From: Chenggangzhangella methanolivorans
GTDB lineage: Bacteria; Pseudomonadota; Alphaproteobacteria; Rhizobiales; Methylopilaceae
Length of the DNA stretch: 64,000 nt
NCBI RefSeq assembly: GCF_019797865.1
Contig: NZ_CP081869.1
Coordinates: 1,922,001-1,986,000 of the forward strand
Direction of reading: 5' to 3'
Every line of letters starts with the position of its first letter. The first letter of the stretch is position 1. The notes below the pieces were generated by a model. It searched no databases and was not told where the DNA came from. It saw only the letters and a list, made by a program, of their open reading frames with translations. The translations under genes were made by a program, and so were the position numbers. This document shows, one piece after another, positions 26,635 through 35,795 of the stretch.

Positions 26635-26757
26635 CCGATCCAACGTCGAGGCGGTTCTCCCGTCCCGAAAGACGCCGGCAGCGGATCCCCGCCCCTCTCC
26701 GCCTCCGGTCTCCTCGACGCCCACGCCCGGTTCATGGAGATGGACCGGGCGTTTTTG
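26635..26757 (+). ncRNA. Candidate small RNA, tandem copy 2
   Basis: Second copy of the unit at 26385. Here the 5' cgtcgagg pairs perfectly with cctcgacg (26712-26719), closing a long-range stem that is mismatched at one base in copy 1. The terminator stem acgcccggttcat/atggaccgggcgt (26723-26752, loop ggag, one G-T pair) has compensating-type changes relative to copy 1 and ends in ttttt. The unpaired pyrimidine stretches are conserved. Between the copies (26504-26634) I see no gene. Confidence 0.65.
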
Positions 26758-26810
26758 CGGCCTCCGCCCACCGTCCATGGCGATTGCAACTAGAGCCGTT
26801 CCAATCCTAT

Positions 26811-26945
26811 ATGACGCCCATGACCGGACGCAGGATCACGGGCGAATTGACGTCGGAGGGCTTCGCCGCCCTGACCGACCACGCACGCCTGCCGTCGCGG
26901 TTCCATGCGCGTCTGTCCGGCATCGCGACCCGACTTCGGGACTGA
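26811..26945 (+). CDS. Possible short leader ORF upstream of leuC
   Basis: 44-codon frame MTPMTGRRITGELTSEGFAA ending SGIATRLRD, stop 66 bases before leuC. It has five scattered leucine codons but no leucine run, so it is not a classical leader peptide, and there is no clear ribosome binding site. Coding status is doubtful; the frame may be chance in GC-rich DNA. Confidence 0.2.
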   Translation: MTPMTGRRITGELTSEGFAALTDHARLPSRFHARLSGIATRLRD

Positions 26946-27011
26946 GCGCGCCGCGGCTTTCCGCGGCCTGACACCCGATCGACGCAAACGCTCATATTTC
27001 CGAGGCGAACA

Positions 27012-28424
27012 ATGGCCGCCGCCGCTCCCAAGACCCTCTACGACAAGATCTTCGACGACCACGTCGTCGACCGGCAGCCCGACGGCTCGGTGCTGCTCTA
27101 TATCGACCGCCACCTCGTCCACGAGGTGACGAGCCCGCAGGCCTTCGAGGGCTTGCGCACCTCGGGCCGCAAGGTCCGCGCGCCGCACAAGACGCTCGCG
27201 GTCGTCGACCACAACGTGCCGACCTCGAACCGCAACCTGCCGAACCCGGACCCGGAGAGCGCCGCCCAGATCGAGGCGCTCGCCGAGAACACGCGCGAAT
27301 TCGGCATCCAGTATTATGACGCCTTCGACAAGCGTCAGGGCATCGTCCATGTCGTCGGTCCCGAGCAGGGCTTTACGCTCCCCGGCACCACGATCGTCTG
27401 CGGCGACAGCCACACCTCGACGCATGGCGCGTTCGGGGCGCTCGCGCACGGCATCGGCACGTCCGAGGTCGAGCACGTGCTCGCGACCCAGACGCTGATC
27501 CAGACCAAAGCCAAGAACATGCGCATCGTCGTCGACGGCAAGCTGCCGGACGGCGTCGGGGCCAAGGACGTGATCCTGGCCATCATCGGCGAGATCGGCA
27601 CGGCGGGCGGCACCGGCTACGTGATGGAGTACGCCGGCGACACCATCGAGAGCCTTTCGATGGAAGGCCGCATGACGGTCTGCAACATGTCGATCGAGGG
27701 CGGGGCCCGCGCCGGGCTCGTGGCGCCGGACGGCAAGGCCTACGACTTCCTGAAGGGCCGCCCGATGGCTCCGAAGGGCGAAGCCTGGGACGCGGCCGTG
27801 CGCTACTGGGACACGCTGAAGACCGACGAGGGCGCGCATTTCGACCGGATCGTCCGGCTCGACGGCGCGAACCTGCCGCCGATCGTCTCCTGGGGCACGA
27901 GCCCGCAGGACGTCGTCTCGATCACCGGCGTGGTGCCGGATCCGGACGCCGCCGAGGACGAGGGCAAGAAGGCCGCGATCAAGCGGGCGCTCGCTTATAT
28001 GGGCCTGACCGCCGGCACCAAGATCACCGACATCGGGGTCGACCGCGTGTTCATCGGCTCGTGCACCAACGGCCGCATCGAGGATCTGCGCGCCGCCGCC
28101 AAGGTGATCGAGGGCAAGACGGTGAACGGCAACGTCAACGCCATGGTGGTGCCGGGCTCGGGCCTCGTGAAGGAGCAGGCGGAGGCGGAAGGGCTCGACA
28201 AGATCTTCCGCGCCGCGGGTTTCGATTGGCGCGAGCCGGGCTGCTCGATGTGCCTCGCCATGAACCCGGACAAGCTGTCGCCGGAGGAGCGCTGCGCCTC
28301 GACCTCGAACCGCAATTTCGAGGGCCGCCAGGGTTTCCGCGGGCGCACGCACCTCGTCTCGCCCGTGATGGCGGCCGCCGCCGCGATCGCCGGCAAGTTC
28401 GTCGACATCCGCGACTGGCGGTGA
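27012..28424 (+). CDS. leuC: 3-isopropylmalate dehydratase large subunit
   Basis: 470-residue aconitase-family subunit of leucine biosynthesis that, with LeuD, isomerises 2- to 3-isopropylmalate. Signatures: [31 protein letters not shown], and the three cysteines that bind the 4Fe-4S cluster, in [14 protein letters not shown] and [15 protein letters not shown]. Length is standard. leuD is not adjacent; a GNAT gene follows instead, as often in Rhizobiales where leuC and leuD are separated. The tandem sRNA-like units and about 250 bases of leader lie upstream. Confidence 0.97.
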   Translation: MAAAAPKTLYDKIFDDHVVDRQPDGSVLLYIDRHLVHEVTSPQAFEGLRTSGRKVRAPHKTLAVVDHNVPTSNRNLPNPDPESAAQIEALAENTREFGIQYYDAFDKRQGIVHVVGPEQGFTLPGTTIVCGDSHTSTHGAFGALAHGIGTSEVEHVLATQTLIQTKAKNMRIVVDGKLPDGVGAKDVILAIIGEIGTAGGTGYVMEYAGDTIESLSMEGRMTVCNMSIEGGARAGLVAPDGKAYDFLKGRPMAPKGEAWDAAVRYWDTLKTDEGAHFDRIVRLDGANLPPIVSWGTSPQDVVSITGVVPDPDAAEDEGKKAAIKRALAYMGLTAGTKITDIGVDRVFIGSCTNGRIEDLRAAAKVIEGKTVNGNVNAMVVPGSGLVKEQAEAEGLDKIFRAAGFDWREPGCSMCLAMNPDKLSPEERCASTSNRNFEGRQGFRGRTHLVSPVMAAAAAIAGKFVDIRDWR

Positions 28425-28450
28425 GGCTTTAGAGCGCGACGTTTCCCGCC

Positions 28451-28550
28451 CCTTCTCCCGCTCGCGGGAGAAGGTAAGGATGAGGGAAACGGCGGCGCCC
28501 TCTCAAAAGGGCCCTCACCCTTACCCTCTCCCGCTCTGCGGGAGAGGGGG
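28451..28550. repeat. Inverted-repeat intergenic element (ctcccgc family)
   Basis: Hairpins ccttctcccgctcgcgggag and ctctcccgctctgcgggaga sit at the two ends, themselves in inverted orientation with inner arms ggtaaggatgaggg and ccctcacccttacc. It fills the leuC-GNAT gap. Confidence 0.7.
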
Positions 28551-28574
28551 TCAACAGCGTCGCGCCAAGGTTCC

Positions 28575-29039
28575 ATGTCCCTCGACATCCGCGCCCTCAC
28601 GCCCGACGACGCAGACCTGTTCGCGCCGCTGCTCGCAGCCTATTCGGACGCGCTGCTCGGCCGCGAAGCGCCAAGCGCGCCCGACGAACCCTATGCGCGC
28701 AAACTGCTGTCGGACGAGGAGCCGGTGGCCAACGTCGCCGGAGCGTTTCTGGACGGCCGGCTCGTCGGCTTCGCGCTCTACTACGACCTTCCCGAGGCGA
28801 TCTCGGGCCTGCGCGCGGGTCAGCTCGACGACCTCTACGTCCGCCCGGACGCCCGCGGAAACGGCGTCGCGCAAAAACTGATCGCAGGCCTCGTCGAGGA
28901 GGGCGAGCGGCTCGGCTGGATGCATCTTCGCTGGATGGTCCCGGAAAAGAATCCCGCGGCCGCGCTTTACGAGCGCATCGCCGAAGCCGCGCCATGGCGG
29001 AACTTCGTGATCAAGATCGACAAGACGCACGACTGGTGA
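28575..29039 (+). CDS. GNAT-family N-acetyltransferase
   Basis: 154 residues. N-terminal RALTPDDADLFAPLLAAYSD, central strand VAGAFLDGRLVGFALYYDLP, and the acetyl-CoA-binding motif QLDDLYVRPDARGNGVAQKL with RGNGxA, followed by the C-terminal KNPAAALYERIAEAA. Size and motif order are standard for a spermidine/ribosomal-protein-type GNAT, but the acceptor is unknown. Convergent with the secreted-protein gene at 29099, with a shared hairpin between them. Confidence 0.9.
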   Translation: MSLDIRALTPDDADLFAPLLAAYSDALLGREAPSAPDEPYARKLLSDEEPVANVAGAFLDGRLVGFALYYDLPEAISGLRAGQLDDLYVRPDARGNGVAQKLIAGLVEEGERLGWMHLRWMVPEKNPAAALYERIAEAAPWRNFVIKIDKTHDW

Positions 29040-29046
29040 CGAAAAA

Positions 29047-29072
29047 GCGCCCGGACTGCGAGGTCCGGGCGC
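29047..29072 (-). terminator. Intrinsic terminator (bidirectional)
   Basis: Stem gcgcccggac/gtccgggcgc with a six-base loop. On the minus strand it is followed by five Ts (complement of aaaaa at 29042-29046), so it ends transcription from the 29099 gene; on the plus strand it follows the GNAT stop closely and may serve both. Confidence 0.8.
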
Positions 29073-29098
29073 CTTGACTGTCAAACCGACTGTCAGCG

Positions 29099-29362
29099 TC
29101 AGCGGCCGATATAGACGCCTGGCCCACTGTCGCGCCGCTCGACGTAGCGGTCGCCGCCTTCGCGATAGACGCGACGGTCGCCGTCGCACTGGCGTTCCTT
29201 CGTGATGACGGTCTTGTTGTTCTTCACGACTTTCTTCTCGACCATGCGGCAATCGCCGCGGTCGCCGCCGCCGCCCGGGCCGATATAGACGCTCTGCGCC
29301 ATCGCCGGCGCGGCGGCTCCAAGGCCCATGATCATCGCGGTCGAAAGGATGAGGGTCTTCAT
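29099..29362 (-). CDS. Small secreted basic protein with two cysteines (copy A)
   Basis: 87 residues. The signal peptide is MKTLILSTAMIMGLGAAAPA, with cleavage after AMA. The mature part begins QSVYIGPGGGGDRGDC, has a lysine-rich stretch (VEKKVVKNNKTVITKE) between two cysteines 21 positions apart, and ends with VYREGGDRYVERRDSGPG. The same two-cysteine spacing occurs in the two neighbouring small proteins at 29580 and 30014. Such proteins are common, unnamed exported proteins of Rhizobiales. No function can be assigned. Confidence 0.75.
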   Translation of the reverse strand: MKTLILSTAMIMGLGAAAPAMAQSVYIGPGGGGDRGDCRMVEKKVVKNNKTVITKERQCDGDRRVYREGGDRYVERRDSGPGVYIGR

Positions 29363-29579
29363 GAGGCTCTCCTCCAGATTCGTTCGAGAACCGTTCCGGC
29401 CGCATCGCGTCAGGAGAACAAATCTCCAGATGAAGCGCTCTGGTGGAACGTCGCGACCCTGCTTTCAGGCCGCGCTTATGCAGTCTCAACGAGGCGGAGG
29501 AGAGATCGTTCCGAGAAAAACATGCACCGGGCGCGCGACATGACTCACGATCCCGGCTCGAGATCAGGCGCTGGCGGCT

Positions 29580-29828
29580 TTAGCGGAAGTCCATGCAGCG
29601 CGCGACCGAGCGCTGTTCTTTCGGCCACTGGCGGCCGCGCTCTTCGGTCAGGAACACGACGCGGCAGACCGCGGTCGGCCGGGCCGACTGGTAATAGACG
29701 CGCGGGATCGGGCGTTCGTAGACGTGCTCGCGCGTGCGCTCGGCCATGTCTGCGGCCGAGGCCGCCTGGACGCCAAGCGCTGCGACGGCCGCGAGAACCG
29801 CGGCGGACGTCAATGCCAAACGCTTCAT
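29580..29828 (-). CDS. Small secreted protein with two cysteines (copy B)
   Basis: 82 residues. The signal peptide is MKRLALTSAAVLAAVAALGV, with cleavage after ASA. The mature part ADMAERTREHVYERPIPRVY leads to two cysteines 23 positions apart (CRVVFLTEERGRQWPKE...), then ends CMDFR. GAGGAA lies nine bases before ATG 29828; an upstream ATG at 29858 lacks such a site and would bury the signal peptide. Shares layout with copies A and C but little sequence. Confidence 0.7.
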   Translation of the reverse strand: MKRLALTSAAVLAAVAALGVQAASAADMAERTREHVYERPIPRVYYQSARPTAVCRVVFLTEERGRQWPKEQRSVARCMDFR

Positions 29829-29963
29829 CGTGATCGATTCCTCATGCGCCGTCGTCACGGGCGCGAGTCTAGCAGAGGTCGGCGCAAGAACGACCGAATT
29901 TTCCCGCGCCCTGCGCGCGGCGGGCCGTTTCGGGCGCTCGCTATGGCGCCCCGGACACGAAAA

Positions 29964-29987
29964 CGCCCGGCTCTTTCGAGCCGGGCG
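29964..29987 (-). terminator. Intrinsic terminator of the 30014 gene
   Basis: Minus-strand hairpin cgcccggctc-gaaa-gagccgggcg followed by tttt, 26 bases after the stop of the secreted protein gene at 30014. Confidence 0.8.
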
Positions 29988-30013
29988 CTTCGTTTTCTAA
30001 GCCGTCGGTCCGA

Positions 30014-30292
30014 TCAGCGGACGCGGACGGTGATGCCCGGACGGGCCGGACGATAGTAGCGGCGCGGCGCGATGTAGGTGCGGCGGGCGACCGGGCCGCA
30101 GTCGCGGACGGTGGTGACGCGCTTCACGCCGTTCCGGATCACCGTTTTCTTTTTGACGACGCAAGCCACGTTGTCGGTCACGACCGGGGCGACCAGAACG
30201 CCATGGGTCGAGATCGGAGCGGCGCTCGCCGGCGCCACGGCGAAGGCGCCCATGGCGGCCGCGAAACCGGTCGAGAGGATGAAAGTCCGCAT
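30014..30292 (-). CDS. Small secreted basic protein with two cysteines (copy C)
   Basis: 92 residues. The signal peptide is MRTFILSTGFAAAMGAFAVA, with cleavage after ASA. The mature part has VVTDNVACVVKKKTVIRNGV, a second cysteine 21 positions after the first (VTTVRDC), and a tyrosine/arginine-rich tail (RRTYIAPRRYYRPARPG). The KKKTVI/KNKTVI patch and cysteine spacing match copy A. AGGAG lies about eight bases before ATG 30292. The 30293-30620 gap upstream holds nothing else I can support. Confidence 0.75.
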   Translation of the reverse strand: MRTFILSTGFAAAMGAFAVAPASAAPISTHGVLVAPVVTDNVACVVKKKTVIRNGVKRVTTVRDCGPVARRTYIAPRRYYRPARPGITVRVR

Positions 30293-30620
30293 GTCTTAAG
30301 TCTCCTGACGTTCCCGTTGATGCAGTTCCGTTCGGCGTTCTCCGGACCGCCGCAGCCTGGGCCGCGATCCGTGAATCAGCTCTGAAACCCGCGTTCACTT
30401 CGCATTCACGCCGGATTGAGCCGGCGGAAGCTTGCCTTCACGACGTCGCGAGATAGGGCTCTGCGGCCGTTCGTCGAGCCGTCTTCGGCGTTTGCAGGAC
30501 CCAAGAGCGTCGTCGCGTCTGATACGCTTCGATGCGCTCCCCCCTGCGCGCCCCCCGCCTAAAATCCTACGCGCGACCAATCCTGACGACCGCCGCCCGC
30601 CCGAAAGGTCACCCGGAACC

Positions 30621-31052
30621 ATGAGCAAGCCCCCGCGACACGAGAACGACTGGGCGGGCCTGAAGGCGCCGGATCTCGCCGAGATCGAGGCCTTGGCGGA
30701 CGCGGCGCTCGCGGAGCTGCCGGACGCCTTCCGCGCCCTGACCAAAGGCGTCGTGGTTCGGGTCGACGAATTTCCGGCCGAAGACGTGCTGAACGAGCTC
30801 GGCGCCGAGAGCGAGTTCGATCTGCTCGGCCTCTTCACCGGAGTCGGCCTGGCGCAGGGCGAGGCGGAGTCGCGCACCGGCCAGATGCCGAACGTCGTGC
30901 ATCTCTATCGCCGGCCCATCCTCGACTATTGGGCCGAACACGACGAGACGCTCGGCGCGATCGTCACCCATGTGCTCGTGCACGAGATCGGCCACCATTT
31001 CGGCCTCTCGGACGACGACATGGAGGCGATCGAGGCGGCGGCGAGCGCCTGA
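30621..31052 (+). CDS. Zincin-like metallopeptidase family protein
   Basis: 143-residue protein of the short zincin family (PF06262 type). The active site is HVLVHEIGHHFGLSDDDMEA: HEIGH gives the two zinc histidines and catalytic glutamate, with an acidic residue downstream as third ligand. N-terminal patches are LAEIEALADAALAELPDAFR and VVVRVDEFPAEDVLNELGAE. Members are small cytoplasmic proteins of unknown substrate. ATG 30621 follows GGAA; the longer frame upstream is arginine/proline-rich and rejected. Confidence 0.88.
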   Translation: MSKPPRHENDWAGLKAPDLAEIEALADAALAELPDAFRALTKGVVVRVDEFPAEDVLNELGAESEFDLLGLFTGVGLAQGEAESRTGQMPNVVHLYRRPILDYWAEHDETLGAIVTHVLVHEIGHHFGLSDDDMEAIEAAASA

Positions 31053-31202
31053 GATCGCCGCGCGCCGGCGCCGAACCGCGCGTCGTGACGCCTCGGGCGG
31101 CGCGCCGCGCCTGTTGCGGCTTCGCTGCGAGCCTTGATCCGGAAGGCGGGCGCCGCCACCTTCCGCTCGTGAACTTGGAGCGCGGGAAAGGACCCACGGC
31201 CG

Positions 31203-31544
31203 ATGGCGAGCGACAGCTTCTCTTCCGACGAATCCCGCGTGAAGCGGGAGTTCTGGCCGACGCTGCGTCGCGTCGCGCGCTCGATCCCCTTCGCCGAGGA
31301 CGCGGTCGCCGCCTATTACTGCGCGCTCGACCGCGAGACCCCGACCCATGTGCGCGCGGCGCTGCTCGGAGCGCTCGTCTATTTCATCGTGCCGTTCGAC
31401 GCGGTGCCGGACTTCCTGCCGCTGCTCGGCTTCGCGGACGACGCGAGCGTCCTGGCGGCCGCCATCGCGGCGGTGCGAATTCACATGAACGACAAGCATC
31501 GCGAAGCGGCGCGGCGCGCGCTCGCCGAGGAAGACCTCGCTTAA
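31203..31544 (+). CDS. YkvA/DUF1232 family membrane protein
   Basis: 113 residues. The core LLGALVYFIVPFDAVPDFLPLLGFADDASV contains the YkvA signature (YxxxPxDxxPDxLPxxGxxDD), and a basic helix follows (NDKHREAARRALAEE). The family has one or two membrane-associated helices and no known function. The 150-base gap after the zincin gene argues for possible co-transcription. ATG 31203 has a modest GGA upstream. Confidence 0.88.
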   Translation: MASDSFSSDESRVKREFWPTLRRVARSIPFAEDAVAAYYCALDRETPTHVRAALLGALVYFIVPFDAVPDFLPLLGFADDASVLAAAIAAVRIHMNDKHREAARRALAEEDLA

Positions 31545-31957
31545 GGGTCTGCCCATAGCGACCGCGCTCTGCTTTCGGTCTGACGCCGGCTCGTTGTCGG
31601 CTGGCGAAGAGGCGGCGACACGACCTGGCTGACGAGGACCGGCGGCTCGCCGAGCCTCCGCCCGGCCGGACCGACATCCACGAAGACAGTCCGGCGCAAA
31701 CGGGCTGCGGAGGCGCAGGCGCCCGACGCGGGCGGCCGCGAAACGATGGAGCCGAAACGACGCCAGATCGAGACCGCGCCGACACGTAAACAGCCCGCCG
31801 CCTTCGCCGTACTTCGAACTATACTCTAATAATAAGATTACTTAGAAACGCGTTACAATGAGCTTATTACAAGATTGTGTATAGAATAATCATTTCGTGA
31901 TCGGGTAAGACTAGCCCCGCTCCGGAAAGAAATGCTTCCTCCGCGCAGGGGAAACAT
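31545..31957. other. Intergenic region upstream of the TonB receptor
   Basis: About 410 bases. The 3' part (31810-31910) is AT-rich (actatactctaataataaga, ttattacaagattgtgtata) and probably holds the receptor's promoter and an iron-responsive site. I could not match a clear Fur, Irr or RirA box. The 5' part has no supported gene. Confidence 0.4.
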
Positions 31958-34192
31958 ATGAAGAAAAAGCAACAACTCGTGGCGCTGTTCGCAGCGACCA
32001 GCGTGGCGGCTCTGCTCGCGCCGACGGCGCTCCGCGCCCAGGAGAGCGGCGCGACGCAGCTCGATCCGATCGACGTCAGGGGCGCTCTGGGCCAGTCTCC
32101 GGTCGCGGGAACGACGGCCGAGCAGGGGCCCGTCAGCCCGATCGACGCTCGTGAGCCGCTGCCGGCCAATCTCCAGAATTTCGCGGGCTCGGCGGACCGG
32201 GTCACCGCTCAGGATCTCGAGAGCGAACGCCCTCTCACGGCCCATGACGCGCTCAGAAACGTTCCCGGCGTCGCCACCGTCGCGGATGACGGTTTCGGAC
32301 GGCACTCCGGCATCAGCCTGCGCGGTTCGCCTCACCGCCGGTCGCGCAAGATCCTCGTCATGGAGGACGGCGTTCCGATCAACTTCTCGCCGTATCTCGA
32401 CGCGGGCACGCATTACACGCCGCCGATGGACCGCGTCGAAAGCATCGACGTGCTTAAAGGCCCGATGGTGAACTACGGGCCGCTAAACAATCACGGGGTC
32501 GTCAACTTCAAGAACCTTTCGCCCTTCGGTCCGAAGGAGACCGTGTTCAGCGCCGGCATCGGCACGACGAAAGGCGTCGACCAGAACGTCAACAACATGC
32601 GCCATGCGCATACGCGTCAGTCGGTCGACAATGTCGGCGTCGTTCTTTCCTATTCGGGGCTTGACGCGGGCGGCTCATGGGACGCCGAGAAGCTCGGCTA
32701 CAATGACTTCTACGGCGCGGTCGGCATCCGCGGCGAGAATCAGGATCTCACCGTCTCGGGCGGGTTTTTCCGCCAGCGCGACAATTACGACGAAGACAAT
32801 TTCTCGGGCACGCTCGCGGAGCTCAAGAGGTTCCGGCGCAACAAGAAGGACGCCGCGGAGAACGGGAATTTCCCGGTCGCGTGCGGCCGCTGCTACGACT
32901 GGAACACCTACAACGCCGACTATTACCGCGCGCAGGTCGCGCACAATCTCTACATCGACGACAAGACGACCCTGTCGACGCGGCTCTACGGCAACCATCA
33001 CGACCGCGCCCGCTTCTATGTGAGCGACGAGTCGAACGATCCGCCGTCCGATTTCGTGATGGAGGGGCGCGACCGCCTCTACAAGAACATCGGGGCGGAC
33101 TCGCGCATCGAATTCGCCGACCTGCCGCTTTTCGGCAGCCTTACGCAGACGGTGCAGGCGGGCGTGCGCTACGAAGAGCACGACTTCCACAACAAGAACC
33201 GTCTCGGAGCGACCAACGAGCGGCTGGACTACGGCAACCGCGGCTCGCTCGACGAAGCGCAGAAGCTGACGGCCGACTCCTTCGCCACCTTCGCCCAGAC
33301 GGCCATCAAGGTGACGCCGGACTTCACGCTCGTTCCCGGCGTGCGGCTGGAGCGCTACAAGATCGGCTTCCGGGACCTGGACGACTCCTCCAACAATGGA
33401 GACAGCACCTACACCCAGGTCCTGCCGATGCTTTCCTTCTCGTGGGAATTCGCGCCGACCACGACGCTCTACGGCGGGTATCACCGGGGCCTGTCGCCCC
33501 ATATTCTTCGCGACGTGCTGGAAGCTGACTCCGGATACATCGCGCCGAAGAAGGAGCTCGGCGACAACTTGCAGGTCGGCGTCCGGTCAAAGGCCGTTCA
33601 GGGCCTGACCTTCGACGTCGCCTATTTCCACAGCGACATCCGCAACTATCAGTTCGGCGAGGCCTTCCAGTCCGACGGCGGCGACCGCGTGTTCAGCTCA
33701 CTCGACAAGGCCCGCTTCGACGGCGTCGAACTGGCGGCCCGCATCGACAGCCGCGCCTTCATCGACAGCCCGTGGAATGTCTACGGCGAAAGCGTCTACA
33801 CCTACGTCAACAGCAAGATCGTGAAGGGAACCGCCGACGGCGGCCAGAACGTCTCGGGCAACGAAGTCCCGGAGTCGATGAAGCACACGGCCAATCTGAC
33901 GCTCGGCGCGCAGCACGCCAGCGGCTTCGACGCGAGCGTGAGCTGGACCTACAGGGGCGGCTTCTACACCGCCCTCAACCTGCCGATGAACCCGCTGGAC
34001 GTCGAGGAAGGCCGGATCAACGGCGTGTGGCTGCTTTCGGCGCGCGCCAGCTACAAGGTCACGAAGGATCTGACCGCCTGGGTCACGGGCCAGAACCTGA
34101 CGGACAAGTTCTACATCTCGGATCGCAGCGACGGCGCGAAACTCGGCGTCGGGCGCACGGTGATGGCCGGCATGACCCTCAAGCTCCACTGA
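31958..34192 (+). CDS. TonB-dependent ferric siderophore receptor (FecA-like)
   Basis: 744-residue outer-membrane receptor. Signal peptide with lysine-rich start (MKKKQQLVALFAATSVAALL), cleaved after LRA. A TonB-box-like LDPIDVRG is near residue 38. The plug domain contains LRNVPGVATVADDGFGRHSG, ILVMEDGVPINFSPYLDAG and VLKGPMVNYGPLNNHGVVNF. A 22-strand barrel follows, with IGFRDL, YGGYHRGLSPHILRDVLEAD and the C-terminal aromatic-ending strand MAGMTLKLH. Closest to ferric dicitrate receptors of the FecA type, but the ligand is not certain. No sigma/anti-sigma pair is adjacent and the plug lacks a long N-terminal signalling extension. Slightly lower GC upstream. Confidence 0.93.
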   Translation: MKKKQQLVALFAATSVAALLAPTALRAQESGATQLDPIDVRGALGQSPVAGTTAEQGPVSPIDAREPLPANLQNFAGSADRVTAQDLESERPLTAHDALRNVPGVATVADDGFGRHSGISLRGSPHRRSRKILVMEDGVPINFSPYLDAGTHYTPPMDRVESIDVLKGPMVNYGPLNNHGVVNFKNLSPFGPKETVFSAGIGTTKGVDQNVNNMRHAHTRQSVDNVGVVLSYSGLDAGGSWDAEKLGYNDFYGAVGIRGENQDLTVSGGFFRQRDNYDEDNFSGTLAELKRFRRNKKDAAENGNFPVACGRCYDWNTYNADYYRAQVAHNLYIDDKTTLSTRLYGNHHDRARFYVSDESNDPPSDFVMEGRDRLYKNIGADSRIEFADLPLFGSLTQTVQAGVRYEEHDFHNKNRLGATNERLDYGNRGSLDEAQKLTADSFATFAQTAIKVTPDFTLVPGVRLERYKIGFRDLDDSSNNGDSTYTQVLPMLSFSWEFAPTTTLYGGYHRGLSPHILRDVLEADSGYIAPKKELGDNLQVGVRSKAVQGLTFDVAYFHSDIRNYQFGEAFQSDGGDRVFSSLDKARFDGVELAARIDSRAFIDSPWNVYGESVYTYVNSKIVKGTADGGQNVSGNEVPESMKHTANLTLGAQHASGFDASVSWTYRGGFYTALNLPMNPLDVEEGRINGVWLLSARASYKVTKDLTAWVTGQNLTDKFYISDRSDGAKLGVGRTVMAGMTLKLH

Positions 34193-34818
34193 ACCGGCTT
34201 GTAAGAACAGCGCGCACGGCCTTGGGTCCTGCTGGTCCGGAAAGCTTGACTGCTTGTCAGGACGCCAGAAGAACAAGGCCGTGCGGCGGAAGCGGTTTCG
34301 CCCTCATGGCGCCTGCCTGCTGGCGGCTGCCCGTTGGCGGCGGGAGGCGTCGCCGCCCGTCGCGACCGCAATGCCGACGTCGCGATCTGCGCGAATCAGA
34401 CGCCGCGCGAAATGCGCTCCACGTGCAGGTCCAAGCCGTGATTTTTCTGTCGCGGACGTCCTATCAAGCGCCTTCAGGCGCTTATTTTTCGCCTTGGCCG
34501 GTGGGCGCCCGCGGCCTTCGCCCGATTTCGCCCGTATGGTTAACCAAACCTTACCGACGCCGGACCTCCCGGAGCCGGCGCCCCTCGGTGCGAGAGCGCG
34601 AGGCCCCTCGGGTCGCGTCGCGGCCTCCGCCGCGGGCGATCAGCCGGCTTCGCGGCTGCTTCGCCCTTCGACGCCGGTCGAAGCGGGGCCAAAATAGGGC
34701 GGCGGGCGTAAGGGCGATCCCGTATTGATCGATCGCCCACCAGACAGCTTTTGGCGTGCCAGCCAAGCGGCGGGATCGGACCTCCAGCGTCCTCCCGCCG
34801 GCCCACTGGAACGCCGGA
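34193..34818. other. Intergenic region with an isolated terminator
   Basis: About 620 bases with no supported gene. A clear intrinsic terminator lies inside (listed separately), 270 bases after the receptor stop. That distance leaves room for a long 3' untranslated region or an unrecognised small RNA in 34200-34490. Confidence 0.4.
34466..34489 (+). terminator. Intrinsic terminator
   Basis: Stem aagcgcc/ggcgctt with loop ttca, followed by attttt. Confidence 0.75.
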
Positions 34819-35795
34819 ATGTCCCTTGCCTTACGTCCCGCTCCGTCGCGCGCATTCTCATTGCGTCGTCGCTTGTCATCGTCGGCCATGCCGGCGCGGA
34901 GGCCGCGGGTCGGCCGGCGCGCAGCCAGAAGGCCGCAATCGTCAAGACGGATCGGGAGTGTCTGGCGCGGGCGATGTATTTCGAGTCCCGCCGCACCGAC
35001 GAGGAGGCATGCTCGCGGTCGGGACCGTCGTGGCGAACCGGCTCGCGGCCGGGGCGATACGGATCGAGTGTGTGCGAGGTCGTGGGGCGGCCGTCGCAAT
35101 TCGCGCCGGGCGTGCTAAGCCGCGCCATGGCCGAGCCCAAGCCCCGCGAGCTCGCCTACCGTATGGCCGACGTCTGGACGGCGGCCGGCATCCGGTCGCC
35201 GGCGACGCGCTTTATTTCCACACCGCCAACGTGCCGTTCCGCCACGACGACAAGCGCTACGTGCTCGTGTCCGGCGGCGCCTTCTATGGCTGGAACCGCG
35301 ACGGCGGGCGCGCCCGGATCACCTCGAACGCCTCGCTCGCCCGCGCCTTCGCCGCGGCGCCGGCCGCCCGCGTGGCGGCCGCGCCGGTGGCCGCCGCCGG
35401 ACTGGCCGCGCCGGACGCGACGCTGTTCGCCGCCGCCGACGCGCCGAGCGTCCAGGAAATCCTTGCGATCAAGCCCGCGGAGCCGGCCCCGGCTCCCGCG
35501 GCCCGCCCGGCCCCCGCGCCGACCACGCCCGGCCGCGACGCCTCGGGCGCGGGCGCGATCCTCGCCTACGCCGCGCCGCTTCCCGCGCCGGTCTCCGGCA
35601 GCGCGCTCGCGGCCGTCGCGGCGCTCGAGCCGAAGCGTCCGCGCGTCGTGCCCGCCGCGCCGGTGCAGGCGGCCGCGGGCCCGGTCTGGCCGACGCGCGC
35701 AGAATCGCAGTCTCCGGCGCGCCTGGTCGCCCGGCGCGGTCGCCGACGCGGCCGTCGCCAAGGCCTGGGCGCTGTTCGACGCGGTACGCAGGTGA
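34819..35795 (+). pseudogene. SleB-type cell wall hydrolase, frameshifted (copy 1)
   Basis: Peptidoglycan hydrolase spread over several frames. After ATG 34819 (MSLALRP) a one-base shift leads to an export signal (SVARILIASSLVIVGHAGAE). The SleB domain starts ECLARAMYFESRRTDEE, shifts near 35010 to GMLAVGTVVANRLAAG, shifts near 35055 to VCEVVGRPSQFAPGVLSRAM, and shifts near 35172 to VAGDALYFHTANVPFRHDD and YVLVSGGAFYGWNRDGG. An alanine/proline-rich tail follows, with a last shift before AVAKAWALFDAVRR. Almost every break is fixed by adding or removing one G or C in a homopolymer, so this may be an intact gene with sequencing errors. Confidence 0.75.

Noticed and set aside
30395..30877. A 160-codon minus-strand frame before the zincin gene.
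   Set aside because: Serine/arginine-rich shadow overlapping the zincin gene.
31810..31910. Fur, Irr or RirA box upstream of the TonB receptor.
   Set aside because: The AT-rich tract gives no convincing match to any of the known motifs.
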